A stretch of 41,490 bases of DNA, from assembly GCA_032718475.1 (NCBI GenBank), contig JAUCBJ010004875.1, positions 1 to 41,490 of the forward strand, given 5' to 3'. Position numbers and translations under genes: made by a program. Numbering within the stretch: the first letter of the stretch is position 1; every line of letters starts with the position of its first letter. Under the pieces are notes generated by a model. The model was not told where the DNA came from and made no database searches. It saw nothing but the letters and a program-made list of their open reading frames with translations. Below, piece after piece: positions 1-11,264 of the stretch. The stretch is from Nemertoderma westbladi. Lineage: Eukaryota > Xenacoelomorpha > Nemertodermatida > Nemertodermatidae.

Positions 1-3000
1 ATATAGGCTCTAGCAAGTCCTTGCCAGTAAACTTATAAGCTCTAGCAAGTCCTTCCCAGTGAACTTATACGTTCTAGCAAGTCCTTCCCAGTAAACTTAT
101 AGGCTCTAGCAAGTCCTTCCCAGTAAACTTATAGGCTCTAGCAAGTCCTTCCCAGTAAACTTATAGGCTCTAGCAAGTCCTTGCCAGTAAACTTATAGGC
201 TCTAGCAAGTCCTTGCCATTAAACTTAGGCTCTAGCAAGTCCTTGCCAGTAAACTTATACGCTCTAGCAAGTCCTTGCCAGTAAACTTATAGGCTCTAGC
301 AAGTCCTTGCCAGTAAACTTATAAGCTCTAGCAAGTCCTTGCCAGTAAACTTATAGGCTCTAGCAAGTCCTTCCCAGTAAACTTATACGCTCTAGCAAGT
401 CCTTGCCAGTAAACTTATACGCTCTAGCAAGTCCTTGCCAGTAAACTTATAGACTCTAGCAAGTCCTTGCCAGTAAACTTATACGCTCTAGCAAGTCCTT
501 CCCAGTAAACTACGGCTCTAGCATTGCCAGTAAAATTAGGCTCTAGCAAGTCCTTCCCAGTAAACTTATAGGCTGTAGCAAGTCATTGCCAGTAAATTTA
601 GGCTCTAGTAAGTCCTTGCCAGTAAACTCAGGCTCTAGCATTGCCAGTAAACTTAGGCTCTACCATTGCCAGTAAACTTAGGCTCTAGCATGTCCTTCCC
701 AGTAAACTTAGGCTCTAGCAAGTCCTTGCCAGTAAACGTATAGGCTCTAGCAAATCCTTGCCATTAAACTTATAAGCTCTAGGAAGTCCTTCCCAGTAAA
801 CTTATAGGCTCTAGCAAGTCCTTGCCAGTAAACGTATAGGCTCTAGCAAATCCTTGCCATTAAACTTATAAGCTCTAGGAAGTCCTTCCCAGTAAACTTA
901 TAGGCTCTAGCATGTCCTTCCCAGTAAACTTAGGCTCTAGCAAGTCCTCCCCAGTAAACTTATAGGCTCTAGGAAGTCCTTGCCAGTAAACGTATAGGCT
1001 CTAACAAGTCATTGCCAGTAAACTTATAGGCTCTAGCAAGTCCTTGCCAGTAAACTTAGGCTCTAGCAAGTCCTTGCCAGTAAACTAATAGGCTCTAGCA
1101 AGTCCTTGCCAGTAAACTTAGGCTCTAGCAAGTCCTTCCCAGTAAACTTATAAGCTCTAGCAAGTCCTTGCCAGTAAACTTATAGGCTCTAGCTAGTCCT
1201 TGCCAGTAAACGTATAGGCTCTAGCAAGTCCTTGCCAGTAAACTTAGGATCTAGCAAGTCCTCCCCAGTAAACTTATAGGCTCTAGGAAGTCCTTGCCAG
1301 TAAACTTAGGATCTAGCAAGTCCTCCCCAGTAAACTTATAGGCTCTAGGAAGTCCTTGCCAGTAAACGTATAGGCTCTAACAAGTCCTTGCCAGTAAACT
1401 TAGGATCTAGCAAGTCCTCCCCAGTAAACTTATAGGCTCTAGGAAGTCCTTGCCAGTAAACGTATAGGCTCTAACAAGTCCTTGCCAGTAAACTTAGGCT
1501 CTAGCAAGTCCTTGCCAGTAAACTTATAGGCTCTAGCAAGTCCTTGCCAGTAAACTTAGGCTCTAGCAAGTCCTTGCCAGTAAACTTAGGATCTAGCAAG
1601 TCCTCCCCAGTAAACTTATAGGCTCTAGGAAGTCCTTGCCAGTAAACGTATAGGCTCTAACAAGTCCTTGCCAGTAAACTTAGGCTCTAGCAAGTCCTTG
1701 CCAGTAAACTTATAGGCTCTAGCAAGTCCTTGCCAGTAAACTTAGGCTCTAGCAAGTCCTTGCCAGTAAACTTATAGGCTCTAGCAAGTCCTTACCATTA
1801 AACTTATAGGCTCTAGCAAGTCCTTGCCAGTAAACTTAGGCTCTAGCAAGTCCTTCCCAATAAACTTATAGGCTCTAGCAACTCCTTACCATTAAACTTA
1901 TAGGCTCTAGCAAGTCCTTGCCAGTAAACTTATACGCTCTAGCAAGTCCTTGCCAGTAAACTTATAGGCTCTAGCAAGTCCTTCCCAGTAAACATATAGG
2001 CTCTAGCAAGTCCTTGCCAATAAACTTATACGCTCTAGCAAGTCCTTCCCAGTAAACGTATAGGCTCTAACAAGTCATTGCCAGTAAACTTAGGCTCTAG
2101 CAAGTCCTTCCCAGTAAACTTATAAGCTCTAGCAAGTCCTTGCCAGTAAACTTATAGGCTCTAGCTAGTCCTTGCCAATAAACTTATACGCTCTAGCAAG
2201 TCCTTCCCAGTAAACGTATAGGCTCTAACAAGTCATTGCCAGTAAACTTAGGCTCTAGCAAGTCCTTGCCAGTAAACTTATAGGCTCTAGCAAGTCCTTA
2301 CCATTAAACTTATAGGCTCTAGCAAGTCCTTGCCAGTAAACTTAGGCTCTAGGAAGTCCTTGCCAGTAAACTTAGGCTCTAGCAAGTCCTTGCCAGTAAA
2401 CGTATACGATCTAGCAAGTCCTCCCCAGTAAACTTATAGGCTCTAGGAAGTCCTTGCCAGTAAACGTATAGGCTCTAACAAGTCCTTGCCAGTAAACTTA
2501 GGCTCTAGCAAGTCCTTGCCAGTAAACTTAGGCTCTAGGAAGTCCTTGCCAGTAAACTTAGGCTCTAGCAAGTCCTTGCCAGTAAACGTATAGGCTCTAG
2601 CTAGTATACTTGCCAGTAAACTTAGGATCTAGCAAGTCATTGCCAGTAAACGTATACGATCTAGCAAGTCCTCCCCAGTAAACTTATAGGCTCTAGGAAG
2701 TCCTTGCCAGTAAACGTATAGGCTCTAACAAGTCCTTGCCAGTAAACTTAGGCTCTAGCAAGTCCTTGCCAGTAAACTTATAGGCTCTAGCAAGTCCTTG
2801 CCAATAAACTTATACGCTCTAGCAAGTCCTTCCCAGTAAACGTATAGGCTCTAACAAGTCATTGCCAGTAAACTTAGGCTCTAGCAAGTCCTTCCCAGTA
2901 AACTTATAGGCTCTAGCTAGTCCTTGCCAGTAAACTTATAGGCTCTAGCAAGTCCTTGCCAGTAAACTTAGGCTCTAGCAAGTCCTTGCCAGTAAACTTA

Positions 3001-4790
3001 TAGGCTCTAGCTAGTCCTTGCCAGTAAACTTAGGATCTAGCAAGTCCTTGCCAGTAAACTTATAAGCTCTAGGAAGTCCTTCCCAGTAAACTTATAGGCT
3101 CTAGCAAGTCCTTGCCAGTAAACTTAGGCTCTAGCAAGTCCTTGCCAGTAAACTTATAGGCTCTAGCTAGTCCTTGCCAGTAAACTTAGGATCTAGCAAG
3201 TCCTTGCCAGTAAACTTAGGCTCTAGCAAGTCCTTGCCAGTAAACTTAGGATCTAGCAAGTCCTTGCCAGTAAACTTAGGCTCTAGCAAGTCCTTGCCAG
3301 TAAACTTATAGGCTCTAGCAAGTCCTTACCATTAAACTTATAGGCTCTAGCAAGTCCTTGCCAGTAAACTTAGGCTCTAGGAAGTCCTTGCCAGTAAACT
3401 TAGGCTCTAGCAAGTCCTTGCCAGTAAACGTATACGATCTAGCAAGTCCTCCCCAGTAAACTTATAGGCTCTAGGAAGTCCTTGCCAGTAAACGTATAGG
3501 CTCTAACAAGTCCTTGCCAGTAAACTTAGGCTCTAGCAAGTCCTTGCCAGTAAACTTATAGGCTCTAGCAAGTCCTTGCCAGTAAACTTATAGGCTCTAG
3601 CAAGTCCTTGCCAGTAAACTTATAGGCTCTAGCAAGTCCTTGCCAGTAAACTTATAGGCTCTAGCAAGTCCTTGCCAGTAAACTTATAGGCTCTAGCAAG
3701 TCCTTGCCAGTAAACTTAGGCTCTAGCAAGTCCTTGCCAGTAAACTTATAGGCTCTAGCAAGTCCTTACCATTAAACTTATAGGCTCTAGCAAGTCCTTG
3801 CCAGTAAACTTAGGCTCTAGCAAGTCCTTCCCAATAAACTTATAGGCTCTAGCAACTCCTTACCATTAAACTTATAGGCTCTAGCAAGTCCTTGCCAGTA
3901 AACTTATACGCTCTAGCAAGTCCTTGCCAGTAAACTTATAGGCTCTAGCAAGTCCTTCCCAGTAAACATATAGGCTCTAGCAAGTCCTTGCCAATAAACT
4001 TATACGCTCTAGCAAGTCCTTCCCAGTAAACGTATAGGCTCTAACAAGTCATTGCCAGTAAACTTATAGGCTCTAGCAAGTCCTTCCCAGTAAACTTATA
4101 GGCTCTAGCAAGTCCTTGCCAGTAAACTTATAGGCTCTAGCAAGTCCTTGCCATTAAACTTAGGCTCTAGCAAGTCCTTGCCAGTAAACTTAGGCTCTAG
4201 CAAGTCCTTGCCAGTAAACTTATAGGCTCTAGCAAGTCCTCCCCAGTAAACTTATAGGCTCTAGGAAGTCCTTGCCAGTAAACGTATAGGCTCTAACAAG
4301 TCATTGCCAGTAAACTTATAGGCTCTAGCAAGTCCTTGCCAGTAAACTTAGGCTCTAGCAAGTCCTTGCCAGTAAACTTATAGGCTCTAGCAAGTCCTCC
4401 CCAGTAAACTTATAGGCTCTAGGAAGTCTTTGCCAGTAAACGTATAGGCTCTAACAAGTCATTGCCAGTAAACTTATAGGCTCTAGCAAGTCCTTGCCAG
4501 TAAACTTAGGCTCTAGCAAGTCCTTGCCAGTAAACTTATAGGCTCTAGCAAGTCCTTGCCAGTAAACTTATAGGCTCTAGCAAGTCCTTGCCATTAAACT
4601 TAGGCTCTAGCAAGTCATTGCCAGTAAACTTATAGGCTCTAGCAAGTCCTTGCCAGTAAACTTAGGATCTAGCAAGTCCTTGCCAGTAAACTTAGGCTCT
4701 AGCAAGTCCTTGCCAGTAAACTTATAGGCTCTAGCTAGTATACTTGCCAGTAAACTTAGGATCTAGCAAGTCCTTGCCAGTAAACTTACG
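1..4790. repeat. Large minisatellite, 30/32-bp monomers
   Basis: About 150 head-to-tail copies of a monomer beginning GGCTCTAGCAAGTCCTTGCC and ending AGTAAACTTA, with or without a following TA, so monomers are 30 or 32 bp. Point variants recur in fixed order (TCCCC for TTGCC, AACGTA for AACTTA, CTAACAAG and CTAGGAAG for CTAGCAAG), giving higher-order units of several monomers. A block at about 1681-2091 reappears at 3655-4065. No unique spacers lie between copies. The array reaches the left edge of the window, so its true length is unknown. No long open frame crosses it. Confidence 0.97.
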
Positions 4791-4885
4791 TCTCTGCAAG
4801 TAAATTTATATACCTGCAAATTAGACTTACATACCTGCAATTTATCTTATATCAGTGCAAGTGAACTTAGGTCTCTACAATTAAT
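4791..4885. repeat. Decayed edge of the minisatellite
   Basis: Degenerate copies of the same monomer (TCTCTGCAAGTAAA, ACCTGCAAATTAGACTTACA, TCAGTGCAAGTGAACTTAGG) trail off into unique AT-rich DNA. This is the usual look of an array edge escaping homogenisation. Confidence 0.7.
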
Positions 4886-5136
4886 ACAATCTATATACAG
4901 TATAATATGCTTATTATGATACTTCAATAACTTCGAAAATTATCACGTAAAATAAACTGTTGTTGGCTCCCTGTAATGGGATAATTCGATATTAGTTAAC
5001 ATAATTGTATAATTTCTTCCTCCTTTTACTACAAATTACCAAACACTGGGGAGGGAGTTTTTACGTATATTTTATTTTTATTACAAAAAATGTCATTTTT
5101 ATTAAGAACATAATCACAACATTTGAATGAATATTT

Positions 5137-5284
5137 CCAATTTCAGTCCCCGGTTACCAATTTCAGTCACCGGTTACCAATTTCAGTAACAAGTTACCAA
5201 TTTCAGTCCCCGGTTACTAATTTCAGTTTCCAATCTCTATTTACCAATTCAATTTCCGGTTACCAATTTCAGTCCCAAGTTACC
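5137..5284. repeat. Short minisatellite, about 20-bp unit
   Basis: About seven imperfect copies of CAATTTCAGTCCCCGGTTAC. Copies vary at the CCCC position (CACC, AACA, TTTC). The flanks 4886-5136 and 5285-5630 are AT-rich with a C-tract near 5338-5357; I see no gene in them. Confidence 0.9.
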
Positions 5285-5630
5285 CAACCCCAGCTATAGT
5301 ATATGGCTGCCCCCGACCCTTCTACCACCAAATACCAACCCCCCCCCCCCTCCCCCACCAAAAAAATGTTTCATTTAACATATATTTACAATAACTAATT
5401 GTTGTGGAATACTGTATATATTATTATTGATGACTACTGATTCGTATGCATGGTTGATAATTTTGCACATAATTTCAAGAAGAATTCACTTTAGTGCAAA
5501 TAATTATAATTTATATAATGTTCTCTGGTATCTCTGGTGTGTTCCAAAAGACCTCCACTTCCACCAGCTTAGGGTTATGTGTTACTTCCACAAATAATAA
5601 TACACAAGTAATATAAATTGGGGGGGTTTA

Positions 5631-5664
5631 TGCGCCTGTCGATTTATACGAATCGACAGGCGCA
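5631..5664. repeat. Perfect inverted repeat, 14-bp arms, 6-nt spacer
   Basis: TGCGCCTGTCGATT at 5631-5644 is the exact reverse complement of 5651-5664, with TATACG between. It directly follows a run of seven G. It could be a foldback remnant or an extruding hairpin; there is no gene context to call it a terminator. Confidence 0.85.
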
Positions 5665-5879
5665 ACAAAAGTATTTGGAATATTATGCCCATGTATACTT
5701 ATATATGTAAGTAAGCCTTCAAGTATAAACAAAACTGACCTTAACAAAATCAAGGTAGGCATTTGTTATTTTCCATCAGCAACATGGGCTTTAACTTTTA
5801 ACTTTACATGGCATTAATAATACTGTAATATTCTAGAACAATACCACATGGCCAACGCCGTCGGCCATGCGCTCGCACG

Positions 5880-5900
5880 GCGCAAATGCTCCATTTGCGC
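5880..5900. repeat. Perfect hairpin, 9-bp arms
   Basis: GCGCAAATG, CTC, CATTTGCGC. It lies in a small GC-rich island (5852-5935) immediately upstream of the TTAA-flanked element, in otherwise AT-rich DNA. Confidence 0.8.
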
Positions 5901-6260
5901 TCTCCACCTGGATAAGAGGGCGTTTGCGGGGAGTTATTAATAAATTTAAGGGGGGGTACACCATTTTCGGACAACTCTTCGATTTATCACTCGCAGCGTT
6001 TCAAAATTGTTTAATTTTGGCTAAAATTTGGCATATACGTGCCTAAGATGCTATTCTACATGACTGGTCAGAAAATTTTTTTTTTCGCTATTTAATACAG
6101 TATTAGTTAATACTAGTTAACAACAAAAAAAACTTGGTTGCGCTTAAAACCCTAAGGCTTTTACAGTTTTGAACCTAATCACATGAAATTTTTTTTATAT
6201 GATAGATCAAAGATGGGACAACATAACTATCAGGCGAAATTTTGTTAAAATAATTCTGCA

Positions 6261-6275
6261 CCGCTAGGTGGCGCT
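6261..6275 (+). promoter_or_regulatory. CTCF-like motif
   Basis: CCGCTAGGTGGCGCT fits the conserved CTCF core (CC-R-C-Y-AG-R-K-GGC-R-S-Y) at nearly every position. CTCF is present in most bilaterians. Occupancy cannot be judged from sequence. It lies in the left part of the TTAA element. Confidence 0.45.
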
Positions 6276-6599
6276 GCAAATTTATGCAAATTTTTAGGTT
6301 TTTTATAAATAGTATTAAATTTTATAAACAAAAAATTTCGAAAAGTTGCCCGATACTTTTATGCAGGATGGCTATCTAGACACCCACAGGAAGTTTCAGA
6401 CTAATTACTCAAAAATTGTAGAAGTAGTAGGGTTTTGAAGTTGACAATTTCATGAAAAAAATATTTGGAGATAATCGACCTTTCATTATACACTAGTGCA
6501 CGTGCAGATGATATATGAATATGTGTGGGAGATTTGAGAACTGCATACGGAACAGACACCATCATTAAATAAAACACCACCCCCATAAGAGATAACTGT

Positions 6600-8300
6600 C
6601 AAGTTTCAACTTTAGGCAGATTGTAAATAACAAAATTTCCAGAAAATGATCACTTTCAGATCCACCCTCTACCTGCGGACTGGTGAAATGCAGACGGCGC
6701 TGCAGTTTGGTAAAGATGGGGTTTATGGTGAAGTAAAATGCCTGCCTTTCAAGTTTCAGCTTAAACAGATTGTAAATAACAAAATTGGTGTAGATGTTCA
6801 CATTCAAACATTTCACCCTCTAGCGGTAGACTGAAGAACTGTAGACTACTCTAGGACTCCGTAAAGATACAGAATATGCTGTAGTAGATTCCTGCCAAGT
6901 TCCAGCTCAATAGGATTAAAAAGAACCAAATGGGATGAGGTGTTCACTATCAGATATTTCGCCCTCTAGCGTCAGATGGGGGGACTTTATACAACTCTGC
7001 GACTCCATAAAGGTACAGCCTATGTTGTAGTAGATGCCTACCACGTTTCAGCTCAAAATGATTAAAAAGAACCAAATGAGATGAGGTTTTCACTATCAGA
7101 CAATTCGCCCTCTAGCGGCTGATTGTTGAAATGTAGACGATTCTTCTACTCCGCAAAGATATAGCCTATGCAATAGTAGATGCCTACCAAGTTTCAGTCT
7201 AAAAGGATTGTAAATAACAAAGTTGGAGGAGATGTTAACTTTCAGACATTTCACCCTCTAGCGGTAGACTGGGGAAGTGTATAGGACTCTGCAACTCCGT
7301 AAAGATACAGCCTATGATGTAGTAGATACCTGCCGAGTTTCAGCTCAAAATGATTAAAAAGAACCAAATGAGATGAGGTTTTCACTATCAGACAATTCGC
7401 CCTCTAGCGGCTGATTGTTGAAATGTAGACGATTCTTCTACTCCGCAAAGATATAGCCTATGCAATAGTAGATGCCTACCAAGTTTCAGTCTAAAAGGAT
7501 TGTAAATAACAAAGTTGGAGGAGATGTTAACTTTCATACATTTCGCCCTCTAGTGGCAGACGCGGGTAATGTAGACAACTCTGCGCGACTCAGTAAAGAT
7601 ATAGCCTATGCTGTAGTAGATGCCTACCAAGTTCAGTCTAAATGGATTATAAATAACAAAGTTGGAGAAGATGTTAACTTTCAGACATTTAGCCCTCTAA
7701 CGGTAGACTGGGGAACTGTAGACAAATCAGTGACTCCGGAAATATACAGCCTATGCTGCAGTATATAGCTACCAAGTTTCAGCTCAAAAGCATTAAAAAT
7801 AACAAAGTGTGGAGAAGATGTTAACTTTCAGACATTTCGCCCTCTAGCGGTAGACTGGGGAATTGTAGACGACTCTGCGACTCCGTAAAGATACAGCCTA
7901 TGCTGTAGTAGATGCCTACCAAGTTCAGTCTAAACGGATTGTAAATGACAAAGTTGGAGAAGATGTTAACTCTCAGACATTTAGCCCTCTAACGGTAGAC
8001 TGGGGAACTGTAGACAACTCAGTGACTCCGGAAATATACAGCCTATGCTGCAGTATATAGCTACCAAGTTTCAGCTCAAAAGCATTAAAAATAACAAAGT
8101 TGGAGAAGATGTTAACTTTCAGACATTTCGCCCTCTAGCGGTAGACTGGGGAACTGTAGACAACCCAGTGACTCCGGAAATATACAGCCTATGCTGCAGT
8201 ATATAGCTACCATGTTTCAGCTCAAAAGCATTAAAAACAACCCTATAAGATCAGGTTTTCACTATCGGATAATTCGCCCTCTAGCGGCAGACGGTGGAAC
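6600..8300. repeat. Tandem array, 146-147 bp unit, about 12 copies
   Basis: Each unit runs from AAGTTTCAGCTCAAAAGGAT through AACAAAGTTGGAGAAGATG to CGCCCTCTAGCGG, then on to AACTGTAGAC, ACTCCGTAAAGATA and CAGCCTATGCTGTAGTAGAT. The CCCTCTAGCGG core recurs near 6816, 6962, 7108, 7254, 7401, 7546, 7693, 7839, 7986, 8130 and 8276, and more weakly near 6664. Units differ by 10-20 percent, with some pairs closer (for example 7080-7240 and 7373-7530). The short open frames here are by-products of the repeat. Read on the minus strand the core is CCGCTAGAGGGCG, close to a CTCF core. Confidence 0.93.
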
Positions 8301-9041
8301 TTCAGACGGCTCTGAGTATTACGTTGCAACGAGTTAGGGCGAGACCCATCTAACGAGCTATAGTAAGCGAGATTTCATCGAGATTAGATGTATAATATTA
8401 GATAAAATAATAATACAGTAAGTATAGGCCTACAGAAATAATTATTTTACTTTTAATATTCATAACAGTAAAACAAAAATGTTATAAACCTCTCCTTCCA
8501 TGCAGCCAATGATTGAGAAAGCAGAATTACTCTGAGCAATTCGCAACAGACAACCCAAACCCACCCCAATCAACACTCCAGCCTGCTTGCTCCTTATCTG
8601 TGCCCAGCCAGCTAGCTGCAAGTTCAATAATTACCTTAACGTTGCTATGATACAGAAAACAATCCTTCCCTATTCAATAACTATAGGCCCATTCGATCGT
8701 GCTTGGCGAATATGACATATTTATACACTATTTGATTTTTAATCAATAAATAATCATACATATTTATATTAAACACTCGAATAAAATAAAAACTTTGTGA
8801 GAATGGGACACGGCGAATCTACCCATGTTAATTTTATACCAGGTGGGATAAATGTTAGCCCTCTAAATCATTAATTACCGATAGAAGAACCGAAATAAAT
8901 CGATAAATTTCGCCCGAAAATCACGAAAATCGCCCTCTAGCGGCAGACGGGCGAACTTGAGACGGCTCTGAGTATTACGTTGCAACGAGTTAGGGCGAGA
9001 CCTTTCTAACGAGCTATAGCAAGCGAGATTTCATCGAGATG
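8284..9041. repeat. Pair of about 100-bp direct repeats
   Basis: 8284-8383 and 8939-9041 share GACGGCTCTGAGTATTACGT followed by TGCAACGAGTTAGGGCGAGA and the stretch up to TTTCATCGAGAT, with few differences. The 550 bp between them has no coding frame and may be an insertion or a divergent spacer. Another CGCCCTCTAGCGGCAG core precedes each copy. Confidence 0.85.
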
Positions 9042-9070
9042 GGTTCGATTGTATAGCCGATGACAAACAC

Positions 9071-9071
<1 letters not shown>

Positions 9072-9128
<57 letters not shown>
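9072..9128. repeat. (CAGA)n microsatellite
   Basis: About 14 tandem copies of the tetranucleotide, near the right end of the TTAA element. The complementary (TCTG)n tract occurs again at about 9760-9792. Confidence 0.97.
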
Positions 9129-9130
<2 letters not shown>

Positions 9131-9439
9131 TCGATATTTATATATATTAGATAGTAATAGTAATTTGAATAGGATTCCGTAACTTGAAAACTAAAAGAGC
9201 TATTAAATAGCGGTTTTCAGATTTGGAAACACCATTCAATGGTGCATTACAATAGACCATAAAAAAAATTTCGACATATTTTGGACCAAAATGGTGTACC
9301 CCCCCCCTTAAGTCTCAAATTTTAGAGTACTGGCGAAGTTCCTAGGGCGAAGTTCCGAACCTTCCTGCATTGTTCTTTAAATTTGCTTAGTTTTTTCCCA
9401 AAATATCCCATTACTCAGATTATGTAGAAAAGATGACGT

Positions 9440-9492
9440 ATTCAAAATATATCTGCTAGACACTTGAAGTGTCTAGCAGATATATTTTGAAT
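9440..9492. repeat. Perfect 53-bp palindrome
   Basis: Arms 9440-9465 and 9467-9492 are exact reverse complements (26 bp each) around a single G at 9466. The centre reads AGACACTTGAAGTGTCT. A perfect palindrome with a one-base spacer would extrude easily and is normally unstable. Confidence 0.95.
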
Positions 9493-10985
9493 CCACTTTA
9501 CATTTGGCAAATTTATCGGCAACTTGTTGAGCAACTAGCAACTTAATTTAAACAATTTAGCTTGTTCGCAGTTTAAACGAGGAAACTTTTTACAGCAACT
9601 TAGTATTTACAATGAGCAACTTGATCGGCAACCTGAATCGTTCACGTGTAAACCGGCCTTTAGAGTAAAACATTATCAATCCAGATAGGTGAATTACACG
9701 TAGTGAGACACGTAGTCGGCGAGCCTTGGCATACGGTTCATATAGGGCAAATGGGGCATGTCCGTCTGTCTGTCTGTCTGTCTGTCTGTCTGGTAAATGT
9801 TTGAACGCGAATTTCTCTGCATCGCTGGTTCGGAATTGAACCAAACTTAGTAGGTAAGTAGTAGAGAGAAAATTTAGAAAGTTTGTAAAGTTTGGTGAAA
9901 AATCATGCAGTCTGACGTCAGCTACGACAGATTATGTGGTTTTTAGAAAATGTTAAATTTCTCGGGAAGGCCTCATTTTCCTGAGCTGAAATTTTGGTGG
10001 CCTGTAGAGAATCATGAAGTCTATCTTTTACGAAATTGAAAAGTTAAGATTAACCTATCTAATTAAGTTAGAAGATTAACTTGTCTTATATGTATTATAG
10101 GACACTGTTTAAGCGGTAAGATCAACCTGTACGCACAACCTTGTGCTGCGGTAGCCTGCTGGTGAGAATCGGTGATGGCCTATTCTAGTGGTGGAGAGCC
10201 AATTTCCTCAAACGCCTGATCAAGGACACCGGACTTGAGAATAGGGATGAACTGGGAAGTGTATGGCAGACAGTGAGATAGGCCTAATGGGTTAATATGG
10301 TGCTGACACTTCATCTTTGTGCAAGCCGATCATGAACATCTGATAGAATGAATATCAACAATTTCTGGCCGAAACCAAAACATAACAAATGACCTACATC
10401 GGATGGAGAGCTTTACGTAAAATAAAAAGAAATAAAATAATGAAAAAAAAACATTCCAACTCACCTCGTAGTAAAATCAAACCCTTATATCGTGAAAACC
10501 ACTGTTCATTGGTTGACCACTCCCGTAATGCTAGACTAACTCACTGAATCTACCAATTCATATCCATAGCGTATAAATTGATTGCATCAGATAAGGACTG
10601 TGTTAATATTGTAGAATTAACGTACCCGCAGACAATATCTGGCAGTTTAGTGGCAACCTAATTATAACTCCTCACAATGTATCTTAAGAAACCGGAGGCA
10701 CATATTTTGTTTGGTATGGATTTTTCATCTAGAAATTTTCGTTCCATACATTTTGTCGCAGTCTTTTCGGCCCGAAATATTCGTCCGAGTGTCTGCAATA
10801 TACATCGGTTTGAAAATCAAGTATTTATTAGGAAATAATGAAAACGATTATTGAATTAAAAAATAAAATAAAATATTCTCCTACATTTTGAACTATTGGC
10901 AACTTTTCATCTTTTTATCCTAATGTATCCAATATACCGGTGCCTGTGTGTATGAGTCTTTATTGTAAACTAATGCCAAATTAAT
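9493..10985. other. No gene seen apart from a LINE scrap and a (TCTG)n tract
   Basis: AT-rich DNA. It contains (TCTG)n at 9760-9792 in a context resembling dispersed repeats (the 8939-9128 module also ends in this tetranucleotide), and a LINE C-terminal fragment at 10198-10282. I see no other coding sequence. Confidence 0.6.
10198..10282 (+). pseudogene. LINE ORF2 C-terminal scrap
   Basis: One frame reads FLKRLIKDTGLENRDELGSV followed by W, Q and T. This is the conserved tail seen in RTE-type and related LINE polymerases; the better preserved element at 20048-21154 has TFLRRILKDTGLKDADDL at the same place. Only about 28 codons remain and nothing upstream is readable. The assignment rests on this one motif. 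Confidence 0.5.
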
Positions 10986-11115
10986 ATGGTCTTTAGTCTG
11001 TTATACGAATCTTTATTTACATGGAAATCATTAACGCTAATAAAACAGTGTGATTTTAATATAATTATATCAATTAAGTCTAGAACATTGAATAATATTA
11101 TTCGGTTGTTTTCAG

Positions 11116-11264
11116 TGATTTTAGTTCTGCTCAACGCCTGGGAGATTCGCGTTTGTAAACGAAATAATTTTACCTTCTCTGGTCGTAACGACGAAGTGTT
11201 TGGTGGTCCAGAATGCACGATGAACAACTTGGGTGAACCCAGAGGGATATTCTTTACTAATCAG
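11116..11264 (+). CDS. Host gene exon A: start of ectodomain of an unknown single-pass membrane protein
   Basis: The exon ends in CAG before GTAATT (donor at 11265) in phase 0. It encodes VILVLLNAWEIRVCKRNNFT, then a cysteine and glycine-containing stretch ending RGIFFTNQ. The hydrophobic start looks like the end of a signal peptide or membrane anchor; NFT is an N-glycosylation site. Two in-frame acceptors nine bases apart (AG at 11114-11115 and 11123-11124) could begin it. The frame stays open upstream to an ATG at 10986, but that part is AT-rich and does not look coding, so a further 5' exon probably exists. Downstream exons (16606, 16842, 19006, 22394) continue in matching phase. I do not recognise the family. 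Confidence 0.6.

Larger units (their letters stand above)
5950..9307. mobile_element. Non-autonomous TTAA-flanked DNA transposon, about 3.36 kb
   Basis: The left end GGGGGGGTACACCATTTT (from 5950) is the inverted match of the right end AAAATGGTGTACCCCCCCCC (to 9307). Both ends are bordered by TTAA (5946-5949 and 9308-9311), which I read as the target duplication. TTAA duplications are known for the piggyBac and Kolobok superfamilies; the purine-rich (G-run) terminus fits Kolobok better, but that is inference. No transposase frame is visible inside. The interior carries a 146-147 bp tandem array (about 6600-8300), a pair of direct repeats of about 100 bp and a CAGA microsatellite. It is therefore a passenger element that would depend on an enzyme encoded elsewhere. 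Confidence 0.75.

Noticed and set aside
1-4790. CRISPR-like array of short repeats
   Set aside because: Copies are directly adjacent with no unique spacers and the context is eukaryotic.
7472-7768. 98-residue open frame
   Set aside because: Lies in the 146-bp tandem array and repeats with it; other units do not keep it open.
10986-11115. Start of the host protein at ATG 10986
   Set aside because: The frame is open but the sequence is AT-rich and unlike the exons, and a good acceptor (TTGTTTTCAG) precedes 11116. Kept only as an alternative.
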